This document shows, piece by piece, positions 43,701-55,100 of a stretch of DNA of 64,000 nt. The notes below the pieces were generated by a model. It searched no databases. It was not told the origin of the DNA and was given only the letters and a program-made list of their open reading frames with translations. Position numbers and translations under genes: made by a program. This stretch comes from Buxus sempervirens (taxonomy: Eukaryota; Streptophyta; Magnoliopsida; Buxales; Buxaceae): positions 37,815,942 through 37,879,941 of the forward strand of contig OX387188.1 of NCBI GenBank assembly GCA_947561395.2. Direction: 5' to 3'. Numbering within the stretch: position 1 is the stretch's first letter; the number at the start of each line of letters is the position of its first letter.

Positions 43701-46700
43701 CTAGAGTTGGTTTATAGTAGAAACAGAGAAGCAAGGCTGCCCAAGTGAGCTTCCCCATGGCAGTTACCTGCTGTAACAGGTAATTATGCTTGAGCATTGC
43801 ACCAGCATCCCACCTTTAAACTTAAATACCAAATGCTACTAAAAAAATGTTGAAGTACAAGTCTTTATGCCAAGTTGCCAACAGATAGCCCAATAGATTG
43901 GGATGTTTCGATCAAGAAATTTAACATCCAATACAACAGTAGAAGCAAGCATGCCTCTTCAAACATAAGACACTAACCTGGGTATAATTCACAGGATGCC
44001 TCTTCAAACAGAAGAGGCAAAAACCAGGTTATTTATGACATCATAATGGCAAGAAACAGAAGACACTAACCTGGGTATAATTCAGAGGGTTCTTCTGCAA
44101 CTCAGCTACGGACAGAAAAATGTTCTTTCTTGAGTCACGTACGAGTTGAGCCTTTGCCTTTTCTCCCAGTACGACATATTTATTTTCTTTATCAGGACCT
44201 GAAGACAGTACTCTTGTTAAAAAACCTCCTAATATTTTCCGGAATACAGAGAAATAAGGAGTCAGCAGGATCACATCTGCTTTACCAGAATTCAACTTGT
44301 AAATAGCCTTGCTGATCTTAACTGATGTTGAATTGATTCCACCACAGAGACCCTTGTCCGAGGAAATTGTAACAATGACATTCTTCTTAACATCAATACC
44401 TAACATAGTGACAGATTAAACAAAAATTATGAATAATATATGTTTTACTAGAAAGACTACAAAAGAGAGAAGGCAAGTTATGCAACCTATATGGTATCAA
44501 AATAAAAGCATGCATAACACCACACAATCAAGCACAAGAACAGAAAAGCTTAAACTACAGCTACTTATTAAAATCTGATACTTCACTGGCAGCTAGTCCA
44601 AAGGTTCACTTATTAAAAAGGGTATCCACCATTAAATCATGCTTTCAGATGTTCCACCAAGTAAATACAGCAACCATTAGTATCTATCTATCAACTGATA
44701 CTTCACTTAATAGCCAGTCCCAAGGTACTCATTAACAAGGGTTTCAACAAATATATCAGAGGTAATTTTTCTTTTTACAGCTCAGGTTATAATTTCAGAC
44801 GGTCTACAGACTAAATACAATGATCCTTCTATAGCTAATGTATTCTTCCTATAAAATCAATTCAAAACCTAGAGGTACATCAAATCAGATTTCCATCATT
44901 TTCAAGAGGTCCAATAAAATAGTGATAAAAACTTACACCTTATCAGTAAGGCACAAACTTAGGCCTTACTAACATTTTCAATCTCTTGGACGAAACTACT
45001 TTATCCTAGAGGATTCCCCTGGTCACAACCAACAGAAGATTTGATGTTGGATAGTTATAAGGTGTAAATTCACAGTTATAGGTTTTGATTAAAAAAGAGA
45101 TAAACAGGTTTGATTTTTTGTAGTGCATTTAGAGTATAGGAAACATGGGGATAAGATTTATTTAAAAAGAAAAAGGAAGACAAAAATGCTCATCTTTTAT
45201 GTATATTAGAGTCAGAAAATTGATGTACGAAGATACTTTAGAAGATTGAAAGATAATTTAGAAAACACCACAGAGATAGAGAGGATATAAGTGCTAAAAT
45301 TAGAAACCACTACCTATGGTTCTACCAAGATTCGTCACGTAGTATAACTGTAGGAATCAAAACCTTTAATTGTTAGGAATCAGCACCAGAACAGAGAGTT
45401 GAAGTCCAGCCGTACTTAACTCAATTGACAAGAATAACCTATAACTTAATAACATAAAAAATCAAAACAAAAGTGAAAATAACAAACAAAAAAAAAAAAC
45501 AACCCTATACCATCTTGATCTGAAATTCTTTGAAAATCGTTACAAAAAGGAGCTACAATTTAAGAAAGTCAGCCAAAACCATTTTATCATTATTCTTTTC
45601 TTTTTCTTGATAAGTAATGAATGTTCATTAAATATCAGAAACAAAGTAGAAAGTACAGCAACCCATGAGAAATCGTTGAGAAAAGTAGAAAGTAGAAGAA
45701 ATGAGACAAAAGAAAGAGATAAAAAGAAAAGGAATTCCTTCAAACAGTCAAGCCCATATCCAATGCAACCGTCCCCACTCATAAGGTATAACCTGCTGAA
45801 ATCGTTCTAAACTCTACCTGAACAGAAACCCATGAAGCCACTAAGGACACAACACCCTCAAACCCTGCCTGGGCCTGGACCACATTTATCATTATTCTTG
45901 CTGGTCTCTGCATTGTTGGGTTGCAGGATTGTCCTCTGTTTCCACAATAAGTTTTTTCTATTTTTAGTTCCATTTTTCTTGGATTAATATTGCAAATTCT
46001 CCACCATCAAGATAGACATTTTAGGTTGCAGGACCCTTTGTATAAATTAAACTCTGGCAAATGGATTTAACCAGTGAGGAAGACTGAAAAGTTTATCAAT
46101 AAACATACTAGGACAGTCTCCAAGAAGTGCTGTGAATGGCTGCCATAAACCACGAGAGTTTTCTGCTCGAGTTTGAATTGCTCGGAGCTTTGAGGCCGCT
46201 ACCATTTTCATAGCCTTGGTGATCTTCTGGATGCTCTTCACACTCTTCATTCGATTCCTAACTGCAAAAGAAAATAAATAACAAAAAATGGTCCATACAG
46301 TCATAGAAAAGATGCATGCTTTAAAACCATTTTAACAGGTGAGAATTAGATAATCCGTACCTATTTGAGTTGAAATTAAGCGCACTCCCTGAGAAGCAAG
46401 GTCCCTGTGATCCAAAATTTCAGTTAGCCTTGAAAGATCAATTAGAGATGATAAAGCTTCAAATAAATCAGAAGATGAAATAGTTACAGTTTTTATATCT
46501 GCTTTTTGCTCACTAGCTATTATTAGAGAGTGGCACGAGTGTTGTATGTGATATTGTATGTTGTATAGTGGGGGGATTTTATTGTTTTGAGACTATTAGT
46601 AGTCTCAGTGGTCTCCATATCTCATGGGTCCACTCATATCTCTTGTATTTATCTCTAAGTTTTCTAATAATATTCTTCATTACTAATCAAAAAAAAAATC

Positions 46701-48197
46701 TGCTTTGAGACAATAATAAAATTGTAATTGCAACTTCAAGAGAAACTCCCACTATAATAATACTGAAATAGGATTAACACTTTGCATGGACTGTAGTGCT
46801 AAATAGGATTAACACTTTAGATAATCTTCAGAAGAGGAGGAAAACTTGGGCTTTGTCACCACCAGCTTGCATACTCTGTAAGAAGAATGCTGAATCTGCA
46901 GACCATTTACTATTGCATTGTGAGGTTGCTGATTTTATTTGGAAAAGGTTATTACAACTTTCAGGAGTTAAGTGGGTTCTACCAAAAACAGTGGGTGAGT
47001 TGGCAGCACAGTGGAGGTTCCCTGGTATGTCTTCAAGAGGAAGAAGGCTGTATGATGGAGTGTTTTTTGCTTCATTATGGCTTATGTGGCTGAACCAAAA
47101 CAGAAGCATTTTTTATGACATTTATAAGAGTCCAGATGCACTTTTAGATTCAGTGATGGGTTTGGCTGCATTTTGGGCTTCGGTAACCCCAGAATTTGGT
47201 GCTTTCGGGGTTGGGGATATTGTAAGAAATTGGGAGCAGATGTTACTTTAAAGTTTCTTTCAGGTTTTTTTCCCAATTTTCTCTAGATTATGTTCGAACC
47301 ATAGTTTGGTGGGGATGTTTATTTTAGGACCATCCTACTCCTCATGGGTTTTGGGGCCTTGTAACCTACATTGTCTTTTGTAGTTTGTACCTCTATATGC
47401 CGATATATATCATCTATCATTACTGATTAAAAAAAAATAATGCTGAAAATATTTAAAAGTTCATAAGTAGATGCATACTTTTTTTTTCTGATCGATAATA
47501 ATAGAATATATTGATAGGAAAGATCAAAATACAAAGAGTACACCAACAGTGCACCGCTGGACCCAGAACATGGCAGGAGTAAGGAAGCTCCTTATAACCC
47601 CATCTCTTAGTAGAGGTGTAAGTAGGGCGGATTGGGTCGGGTTATGAGAGTTCGGGCTCAACCCAATCTAGGATTTACATGCCTAAACTCGTCGTTGACT
47701 TGCCCTAACCCAAACTCACTAAACCCAAACCCAACCCAAACATTATTGTTTGAGTTCGGGATGGGTTCGGGTTAGTCCAAAGAAAATGTAAGATTTTGAA
47801 TTTTTTTACAGTTTTTGTTATAATTACAAAATGTTGGAATATCATTCATTAATTCGTCTATCAACATGCTTTTATGTTTGTTTGTTATAAATGCAAATAT
47901 TACAAATTCCTCTTGATTTGTCCCTTGAATTTGGGAAAAACACACTTAATTAATTTATTTCTTTAAAAAATTTTAAAATATAATAAGAGCTCACTATTTC
48001 TGTGGTTTTGCACAATCTTTCTTGTAGAGTATGTGCTCTCAAATATCACATTCGTTGTAACATATATGTATATGTATGTGAGTATAAAATTATTTATTTG
48101 ATAAAAATTCATACACTTATTATCACATGTTAATAATTTATGTTTAATAGTTGATTGCATAAATACAATGACAATATAAAAGGAGAAGAAAACAATG

Positions 48198-48240
<43 letters not shown>

Positions 48241-51200
48241 GTGGAGTTTTATACATATATCTATATGAGAGCGTGTAAAGTCAACATTAACTTCGGGCTT
48301 TTCGGGTTGTATAGCTTCAACCCAAGCCCAACCCAGACTCAACTTCGGGCTCGAAATGAAACCCAACCCAAATCCAAACCTAAACTCAATGCTCACTTCA
48401 GGCTCTTATTTGGGTTGGGTTGGGCAGGCTTTGGGCGGTCCGGGCTAGATTTACATCTCTACCTATAAGCCCATATTCATAAAGTTATAATCAGCTCCTA
48501 TGAGCTCAATAACTGATATCAGAAATAGTTCCCAAATGGGAATTGAAATGAATTATTATGTCCACTAATACATCAGAAAATCTGTCCATATGATGCTGGA
48601 TAACAAATAGTAAGCTACATTGCATTTTTAAGGCTAATCATTCATAAAATGGCCACTACACTAGGGGAAATGAGCAAACACGCGTGCACACGAAAATGGA
48701 TATACAAAGATCGATGTATGCTTTTATTAGATGATTTATATTTGATTCGCTAAACAAAAGAGGGAGTAAATGCAAATTTAGAACTATGGAGGGATATTTT
48801 AGAATCAAAAGATTTTATAACAACTCAAACTAAGGCCAAGTTTATAGATTGCAAAAATAATGATAGAGACAGAGCAATGGTAATACTTGATTCCTAAAAG
48901 TAGTCACTTTTGTTTTATCTTCGATCAATAATTTATAATGATCTACTGATAAAAAAATATATAATTTATAATGAGGGGTATATTAATGAGGATGTGGCAC
49001 ACAGGTTTAATGCTAGATGGCTCACATGGCAAGACACTTCAAGAGGGTTATGTGATCAAATTGTTGGCACTCACACTAGAAGGAAAAACTAATCATTAGA
49101 CCTTTATGATGCATGGATGAGAATTGTGGGCAACAAATAAGCAACATATGCATGAGATAAACGTTTTTAAGATGTGGATAATGACAAAGATATGTGCAAA
49201 GACTAGGAAAGATAAGATAATAAATAAAACATATCCAAAAGCGGCTAGTTGGCGCCCAAATAAGCAACAATATGTGGTTTGGGCTTGTAACAAGAATACT
49301 TAGCGAGGCAATTGTTAGAAGACATGAGAGGGTGCGGATCAAAAAGACAAAAAAGGGTGAGTAAATGTCCCCATTCATGTCATTCTGACATCTTATTTTA
49401 CACAAGAAGAAGAAGCCAGAAGAATGGAGCAAAAAGCCCCTCCTCCGCAACTCTCCTTGATGATCATTACTTTTATTGGTGCTCAAATCTCTTCCAAGAG
49501 GGAGAGTTTTGTAGTAACTAAGATGACGAGGAGAAGATGAAAAGAACAGGGATGGAAATAAGTCAAAAAAGATTTGCATAGTCTAATTGAAAATCTGATT
49601 TTTAACAAAGCAAGATGGAAGAAAAGATTCATGGGCACACACGCACGCATGCCCATCCGCCCACCAGCACAACTAAATGCATTCATGATAATGTAAAAAA
49701 CAAATGAAAATATCTATGCTAAACCCCACAACAAAGATGCACAAAAAACCTAATAATACCCCGACATCAACACCGCCCAGAACCCCCTCAAAACCCCCTG
49801 CCCCGCATGCATGCACGTGCAAGCACACAAGGGAAGAAGAATAACCTTGCCAATCAAAGATCAATTTATCATACTTAACTTCTGCAAACTACAAATGCAA
49901 TGATGCCCACTCCAAAAGAATGTTAGCAATGCAACAACGAAGAACAAGAAGATTACTCTTGTCAATAAAAAATCCTCCTGAACTAGCGAATTTTGAAAGG
50001 GATTCTCTACATATCAAGTAAACTTAAAGAAGAGACCCCACCATTGAATAAGGATCAAACAACTTGTCGGATAGCCCCAAAAAACCATAAGAGACCGTAA
50101 AAGCTCCAAATACTTGATCCACCTCACAATGAACATACCCTCAGGTGTGTTCAGCATCATCCAATCTTTGTTGATCAAGAGATTGTCTATAGAATCTTAC
50201 ATTGAGACAGGCAATAGAGCTATGCTTGGTTAGTTACAACAATGTGGAAAGTAACTGAAAAACCTTTGAAGCTATGGTAAGAAAGGATGCATAATAGACA
50301 CACAGACACATATATAATGTACATTTGCTCAAGCTATTAAGAAAGAATATTAAACTTTCTAAAGACAAATAAACTAATCACAATACTCATTTCAAGCCAG
50401 AAGCATGAAATTTAGGTTCAAAAAGTGTTAAAAGGGAGATTAAAAAAAGTCAGAAAAAGGATATATCTTTATATTTACATAAAGCCAAAGTCAAGTATGT
50501 AAAATTTGACAATTTTACCTTTCCAATACAACTTTCTTGCTTAACCTTCCCATGATCCAAACAGCTAGTCTATAATTTCAGTAAAATTCCTACTTCTTTT
50601 TTTCCAAACAACCAAATAACATCAATTCAAGTCAACTTTCTTGAGTAATTCGTTAGCTATAAACTGTTATGTCACTACTTTTCCCATAGAATTTTCTTGC
50701 CAACCAAACACAGCCCAAAAGAATGACACTTGGGAAACTTCAGAAACCAGGGATATACCCAATGATACATGGATATTCCATCCAGTAAGACGAACTCTTC
50801 CTCCTTCCTCCATCCCTGTCTCCCCTCTCCCTTCCCCCACAGTCACTGGCGGAACCAGTGCATAGCTTAAATTTTATTTTTTAATTAAAAATATACATAT
50901 ATTTTATATGTTTTAGTTAAAATTTATGTTTTGCCCCCCCCCCCCCTAAAATTTCTGGTTTGCCCCCCTCAACTCATTGAAATTTCTATATTTCATGAGA
51001 ACCCCCTCTAAAATTTCTGATTTGCCCCCCCAACTCATTGAAATTTCTATATTTCATGAGGATCCCCTCTAAAATTTCTGGTTTGCGCCCCCCAACTCAT
51101 TGAAATTTTTTTTTGCCCCCTCAGATTTGGAGTCCTGGTTCCGCCACTGCCCACAGTCCTCCACAAAGGACAACACACAACTGATTAAATCGCCCAAAAA

Positions 51201-51244
51201 TGCACTGAACACAATAACGGTCTCCAACACTTTCAACGAAACAA

Positions 51245-51286
<42 letters not shown>

Positions 51287-51707
51287 CAAGAGAAAAAAAA
51301 GAAAAAAAAAACCTGGTACACGAACAACAATATCGTCAAAATCACATCAGATTCAGCTAAGAGAAGGACCAGTCGAATTCTTCCTACCAATAATGAAATC
51401 GATGAATCCAGGAAAACAAAATGCAATAGAGAAGGATAATCACACCAACAAGCCCGTAAAACTACGTTATTAGGCGAACCATCCAGAGAAAGCACAAGCA
51501 ATAATATACTCTATGAACTATAATCGATTCAGGAACAGAGAACCAACATCAAGAAGGATATATTACTAAGACTGAAAATTTAACAAATAAAGGCAGGAGA
51601 ACGCGATCTTACTCGGAAATGAAAGAAGATCGAGCGGCATTGATGGAATTAGGAGACAACAGAGGGGCAAAGCGCCTTCCCTCTCGTCTTAACGCTGCCA
51701 TCGCCAT
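40750..51707 (-). CDS. ATP3: Mitochondrial ATP synthase subunit gamma
   Basis: Encodes the central rotor shaft of mitochondrial F1-ATPase. Nine coding exons on the minus strand: 51707-51613, 46404-46361, 46261-46109, 44399-44286, 44198-44071, 42936-42814, 42715-42596, 41147-41026 and 40819-40750. They join in frame to 323 codons including the stop (322 residues, close to the usual 325). All introns are GT-AG. The N-terminus [18 protein letters not shown] is an arginine-rich mitochondrial leader. Conserved blocks are [20 protein letters not shown] (residues 47-66), [56 protein letters not shown] and the C-terminal [14 protein letters not shown]. Intron 1 is 5.2 kb and full of transposon pieces; intron 4 is only 87 nt. 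It is divergent from the carrier gene at 52124. Confidence 0.95.
43968..44084 (-). repeat. Duplicated splice-donor segment in ATP3 intron 5
   Basis: A 24-bp sequence, AGACACTAACCTGGGTATAA plus TTCA, occurs at 43968-43991 and at 44061-44084. The second copy spans the end of exon 5 and its donor, and the first is a decoy donor 93 nt further into the intron. Use of the decoy would bring a stop codon into frame within ten codons. Confidence 0.75.
44199..44285 (-). other. 87-nt stop-free intron in ATP3 (exitron-like)
   Basis: The segment begins GTAAAG and ends CTTCAG, and splitting it out restores the family sequence YKLNSG-PDKEN. Its length is a multiple of three and it has no in-frame stop, so retention would add 29 residues (including [17 protein letters not shown]) instead of truncating the protein. 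Confidence 0.8.
45598..45884 (-). mobile_element. Retroposed LINE/SINE tail in ATP3 intron 3
   Basis: A 287-bp insertion is flanked by a 15-bp direct repeat, TTTATCATTATTCTT (45583-45597 and 45885-45899). Its left edge is T-rich (TTCTTTTTCTTGATAAGTAA), which is the A-tail of a minus-strand retroposon. Confidence 0.7.
46506..46697 (+). mobile_element. Short retroposon (LINE 3' tail) in ATP3 intron 1
   Basis: 192 bp ending in CTTCATTACTAATCAAAAAA, flanked by ATCTGCTTT at 46497-46505 and 46698-46706. The tail motif matches the other LINE tails in this window. Confidence 0.75.
46771..47438 (+). mobile_element. LINE 3' fragment (zf-RVT region) in ATP3 intron 1
   Basis: The plus strand encodes [20 protein letters not shown], then [18 protein letters not shown] (zf-RVT), then [14 protein letters not shown], to a stop at 47249-47251. 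A 3' UTR and the tail ATCTATCATTACTGATTAAA follow. Flanks AATAATACTGAAATA (about 46756) and AATAATGCTGAAAATA (about 47439) look like a slightly diverged target duplication. The 150-codon frame is open, so the insertion may be recent. A phrase like ATAGGATTAACACTTT is repeated at 46768 and 46802. Confidence 0.85.
47611..48461. mobile_element. hAT-type MITE, about 850 bp, in ATP3 intron 1
   Basis: The ends are inverted repeats: TAGAGGTGTAAGT at the left and TAGAGATGTAAAT read inward from the right. Subterminal regions are rich in GGGTTGGG/CCCAACCC and TTCGGG motifs. It contains an (AT)n run. The flanking 8-mers (TCTCTTAG and CCTATAAG) agree at only about five positions, so the target duplication is not convincing. 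It sits next to a T-rich minus-strand LINE tail (47479-47600). Confidence 0.6.
48200..48237. repeat. (AT)n microsatellite
   Basis: About 19 AT units inside the MITE. Confidence 0.95.
48950..49080 (+). mobile_element. Small RTE-type reverse-transcriptase relic in ATP3 intron 1
   Basis: The peptide [20 protein letters not shown] followed by RGLCD resembles the plant RTE-like motif EDVxHRIxAGWxKWRxASGVLCD. It is about 40 residues long and has lost the catalytic core. Confidence 0.5.
49081..50830. other. ATP3 intron 1, no further feature recognised
   Basis: AT-rich intron sequence. The longer minus-strand frames (for example 49579-49076) are hydrophobic and low in information, and I see no family signal. 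Confidence 0.5.
50844..51149. mobile_element. hAT-type MITE, 306 bp, in ATP3 intron 1
   Basis: Ends are the inverted repeats CACTGGCGGAACCAG and CAGTGGCGGAACCAG, flanked by the 8-bp duplication CCCACAGT (50836-50843 and 51150-51157). Inside are three roughly 63-bp repeats that each contain AAAATTTCTGRTTTG and CAACTCATTGAAATTT. Confidence 0.85.
51246..51284. repeat. Poly-C tract (39 C) in ATP3 intron 1
   Basis: An uninterrupted run of 39 C followed by an A-rich stretch. It lies about 330 bp inside the intron from exon 1. The length is prone to sequencing error. Confidence 0.9.
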
Positions 51708-52123
51708 TTCGTATCGGATCTTTGAAACCCCAGAAATGCACTTTGTTGATCGAAGATTAGGGTTTTTTTTTTTCACAACTGCCGAGCTCTGCTGATATTC
51801 TTAATGCTCACCCTCTCACGGCAATGCAGAGAAGAAAGCCCCCCGACACTTGGCTGCGTCTATGCCTAGAGTACGCTCTATGCGTAGTGCGCTCCAACGG
51901 AAAATTACCTCTTTCAAGTTAAGGTTGTTTATATTTTCATCTAGGGGCAACATAGTAATTTTCCATTAAAATTGGTGTGTTTGCTCCGTAGCAGCGTAGC
52001 TCGTGGCTTTGTCATTGCAATTTGCAAATCAGAATTAAAAATGCGCGCGTTCTTTGATTCCATAAACCCCTGACTCAAACCCTAAAGTGAGAGACAGAGA
52101 GAAGACGTAATCTCTGCAACTTA
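51708..52123. promoter_or_regulatory. Divergent intergenic region, candidate bidirectional promoter
   Basis: Only 416 bp separate the start codons of the ATP synthase gamma gene (minus) and the carrier gene (plus). A telo-box (AAACCCTAA in the direction of each gene) lies 49 bases before the ATP3 start (51757-51765, minus) and 38 bases before the carrier start (52077-52085, plus). I see no TGGGCC/TGGGCT site II element and no clear TATA box in the centre. Confidence 0.75.
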
Positions 52124-55100
52124 ATGGCGGTAAAAAATTCAAGTACTGAGGAAACACAAACTTCAGGATCGCGTTTGACCTACCGAACTCAAAGTCAATT
52201 CTTCGGTGAGAACTTGCTCTTAAAGACTTCAGTTGTCAAATACGCTTCTAAAATATAAAGTAATTACCCAAAAAAAAAAATTTCAGAATCCATGTGAATT
52301 GTTTATTTTCACATCAGTGGAGTATATAGGTTTTTTTTTTCCAGATGAAATGGAGTATATAGTTAAAGTGAGTTGTTATGTTAAAATCTTTACTCAGACT
52401 TGATGATTAGAAAGCATAACGACTAATAACTGTGAACTCTTGTTTTGTGATTTCTTTTTCGGCCTGATGCAAGCAAAAGAAGCTGAGATAAATTTATTGA
52501 AGTCAAAAAAATAATTATTTATGTAGGTATTATCATAAGCATTTTTGTTCAGAATTCATCTGTACTAGTTCTGAATTTGATCAAGCGGTTCATGTTTGCC
52601 ACGTGTCTTGATCCTGATCTGTAGACTCCACATTGGTATTTTCTTTTTTGCATTTGGAAAAGAAGAAAGCTGTTTATACTGCTTATGTGCTTTGCTTAGA
52701 CCATGGCTGTTATGTAATTTATTTAGTTCTCTAAATATACAGAGTAATTGATTAGAGTATTAGCGCATAAGCTACATGTATTGATGAAATTCCTGATTAC
52801 TTCATTTTGTGATGTAGTCTGGAGGGAATTTCTATGGGGAGCTATTGCCGGGGCCTTTGGGGAAGGCATGATGCACCCAATTGATACCATAAAAACACGG
52901 ATTCAAAGTCAAATGGTGATTATCGGATGTCAGGTATGGAGATCTGTTTGGTGAAATATTTACATGCTTTGTTCCTTAGTGCTTTTACCATCTATTTAAG
53001 AGTATAAGATTTAGTTTCGTGCTAATGAATGGAGGTGTTGTAGTGATTAGACAGCTGTTGTATCATTAGATATTCTTTCTGTGAATCATACTTGCTGAAA
53101 TATGTATAAACCTAACTTAAATTTAGTTTGTTTTACTAAATCATATTTTCTTTTCCAGAGTTAACTTAGCAATTGATAATTAAGAGTCCTATTAATCTCT
53201 ATTTTTCTCATCAGAGACAAAAGAGCATATTGCAGATGGTACAAACAGTCTGGGTTGCTGATGGATTAAGAGGTAAAAAACCTTTCATTTCTTTAAGCTG
53301 GTGGTCAGAAAGATATGAAATACTTCACATTTATACTGTTTGAACTCTCAAGATTGTCATATAAACTGGTTATATGCCTATATTCACTTGGAAATTGTTG
53401 AAGATATAGTAAGTAACCAGGAGATATTTTAATCTTTCTGATATAGATGGATTTATTATCTTAGCTAGATAATTTAGCTTCTGGGAATCCTGTTTAGGCT
53501 TTTCAGCTTTTACGCACATACTGTTACAAATTTTCTATGTAATGAATGGTTTTGCAGGCTTTTATAGAGGACTAGCCCCTGGTTTGACTGGATCACTTGC
53601 AACTGGTGCAACATACTTTGGTGTCATTGAGTCAACTAAAAAATGGGTCGAGGAACTGCATCCTAATCTTGGGGGTCACTGGGCACATTTCATTGCTGGA
53701 GGAGTTGGTATGCTCTTGATGTGCTTTTTAGGTGTTTTATGTTGCAATAATCACATCTTCTTGTCATTTATATTCCAAATGCAAACTGTTGTCATGCATC
53801 AGTTTCAGTGTATGGAAATGTTATGTCTTGATTTTTTTTTTTTTAATAAACAATGCATCTTTTAACGTATCTAATAAAGAAAACTTCCAGTAGAGAAATT
53901 TCCGATAGTGAACTTACAACACAACAATTAAGAATGCTATCTGACAAACTGAAAGCAAAGATTCTGAATGTGGAAAATTAGTTGGTCATATGTTACTTCA
54001 GATCTGAATGAATGGCTGGCTACCTATTATCCAGTTTTACAAAGATTATAACTAAAAAAAAGTAGGCACAGATGTGGCAGATTGACACATACTTTGTATC
54101 TTCAACTGTTTCTTGCCATGTCAATACAAATATACAGCTGTTGGTCAGGAAATTTAAGTTAGGACAAATATACAAAATCTTTACCATTCAGAATGCATTT
54201 GAGGATGTAAAAGCTGGTATTCTTTGATTCTATGCTGATAAAGGATTATATTAATTTATTATTTTGGGATGAATGAATGAAGAAATAGATGATAATCAAG
54301 AGTTGTAAATTCAGCTATGTTCTTTTTCCTTTTTTTTTTTTTTTTTTTTTGTGAAGTTTGACCATGTACATGATATTAAAGAATTTATTCAATTTATATG
54401 TATAGTTAATTATGGAAAATTACCTTTGGATGCTTGGTTTGAAGTTTTTGGATCCAACTGCTAGCACGTTTCATAATTACCTTGGGCTTCCTCATTTTAA
54501 GCCACTGTAAAAAGTTTTATACAGCAATTAATATAATACCCCTTTAAATTGGAAGGCACAGTAAAAGTATAGCCTTAAGATTTCAGTTCTAAATAAGATA
54601 TTGTTGTTTTCCTTGTCTAAATATGTAACATCTATGACATGGTTCAAAGCAAGACAACCAAAAGTAATAATGATCATACAAATAGTGAGATTTCTAAAAA
54701 TTTGGAATCTGGCATCTAAAGGTAATTTTCCAAATCTTTCCAACTTTGTATCTTCGTTCACTATGTCCTATTTCCAACTAATAGCAACAATTGCAGATCA
54801 GTGAATGACCTGAAGCAAGGAAAGTAGGCTTCAATCTTGTGTTTTTATTTCTTTTTTATTTCTTTTTTTCTTTTCTTCATGTTCTTCTAAATAGATATGT
54901 TTCATGCATATATTCGATTGTTTGATCAATAATAGGACAAAAAATACAATTAAGAACTCTAGATTATTTATACACACACGCATATGCACATAAATAAATT
55001 GATGTAGGTTTTGTATTGTTGTGGCTTGTGAAGATGTGTAACACTCTTATTGTAGCAAGTTAGCTATTCCAATTCTTGATGGCAAACCAGCTATCAACAT

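Noticed and set aside
49076..49579. 167-codon hydrophobic minus-strand frame in ATP3 intron 1
   Set aside because: AT-rich intron sequence gives F/L/S-rich peptides by chance; no motif, and the sense of the host gene is satisfied without it.
51100..51501. Frames with polyproline or polyglycine
   Set aside because: Produced by the 39-C tract in ATP3 intron 1.
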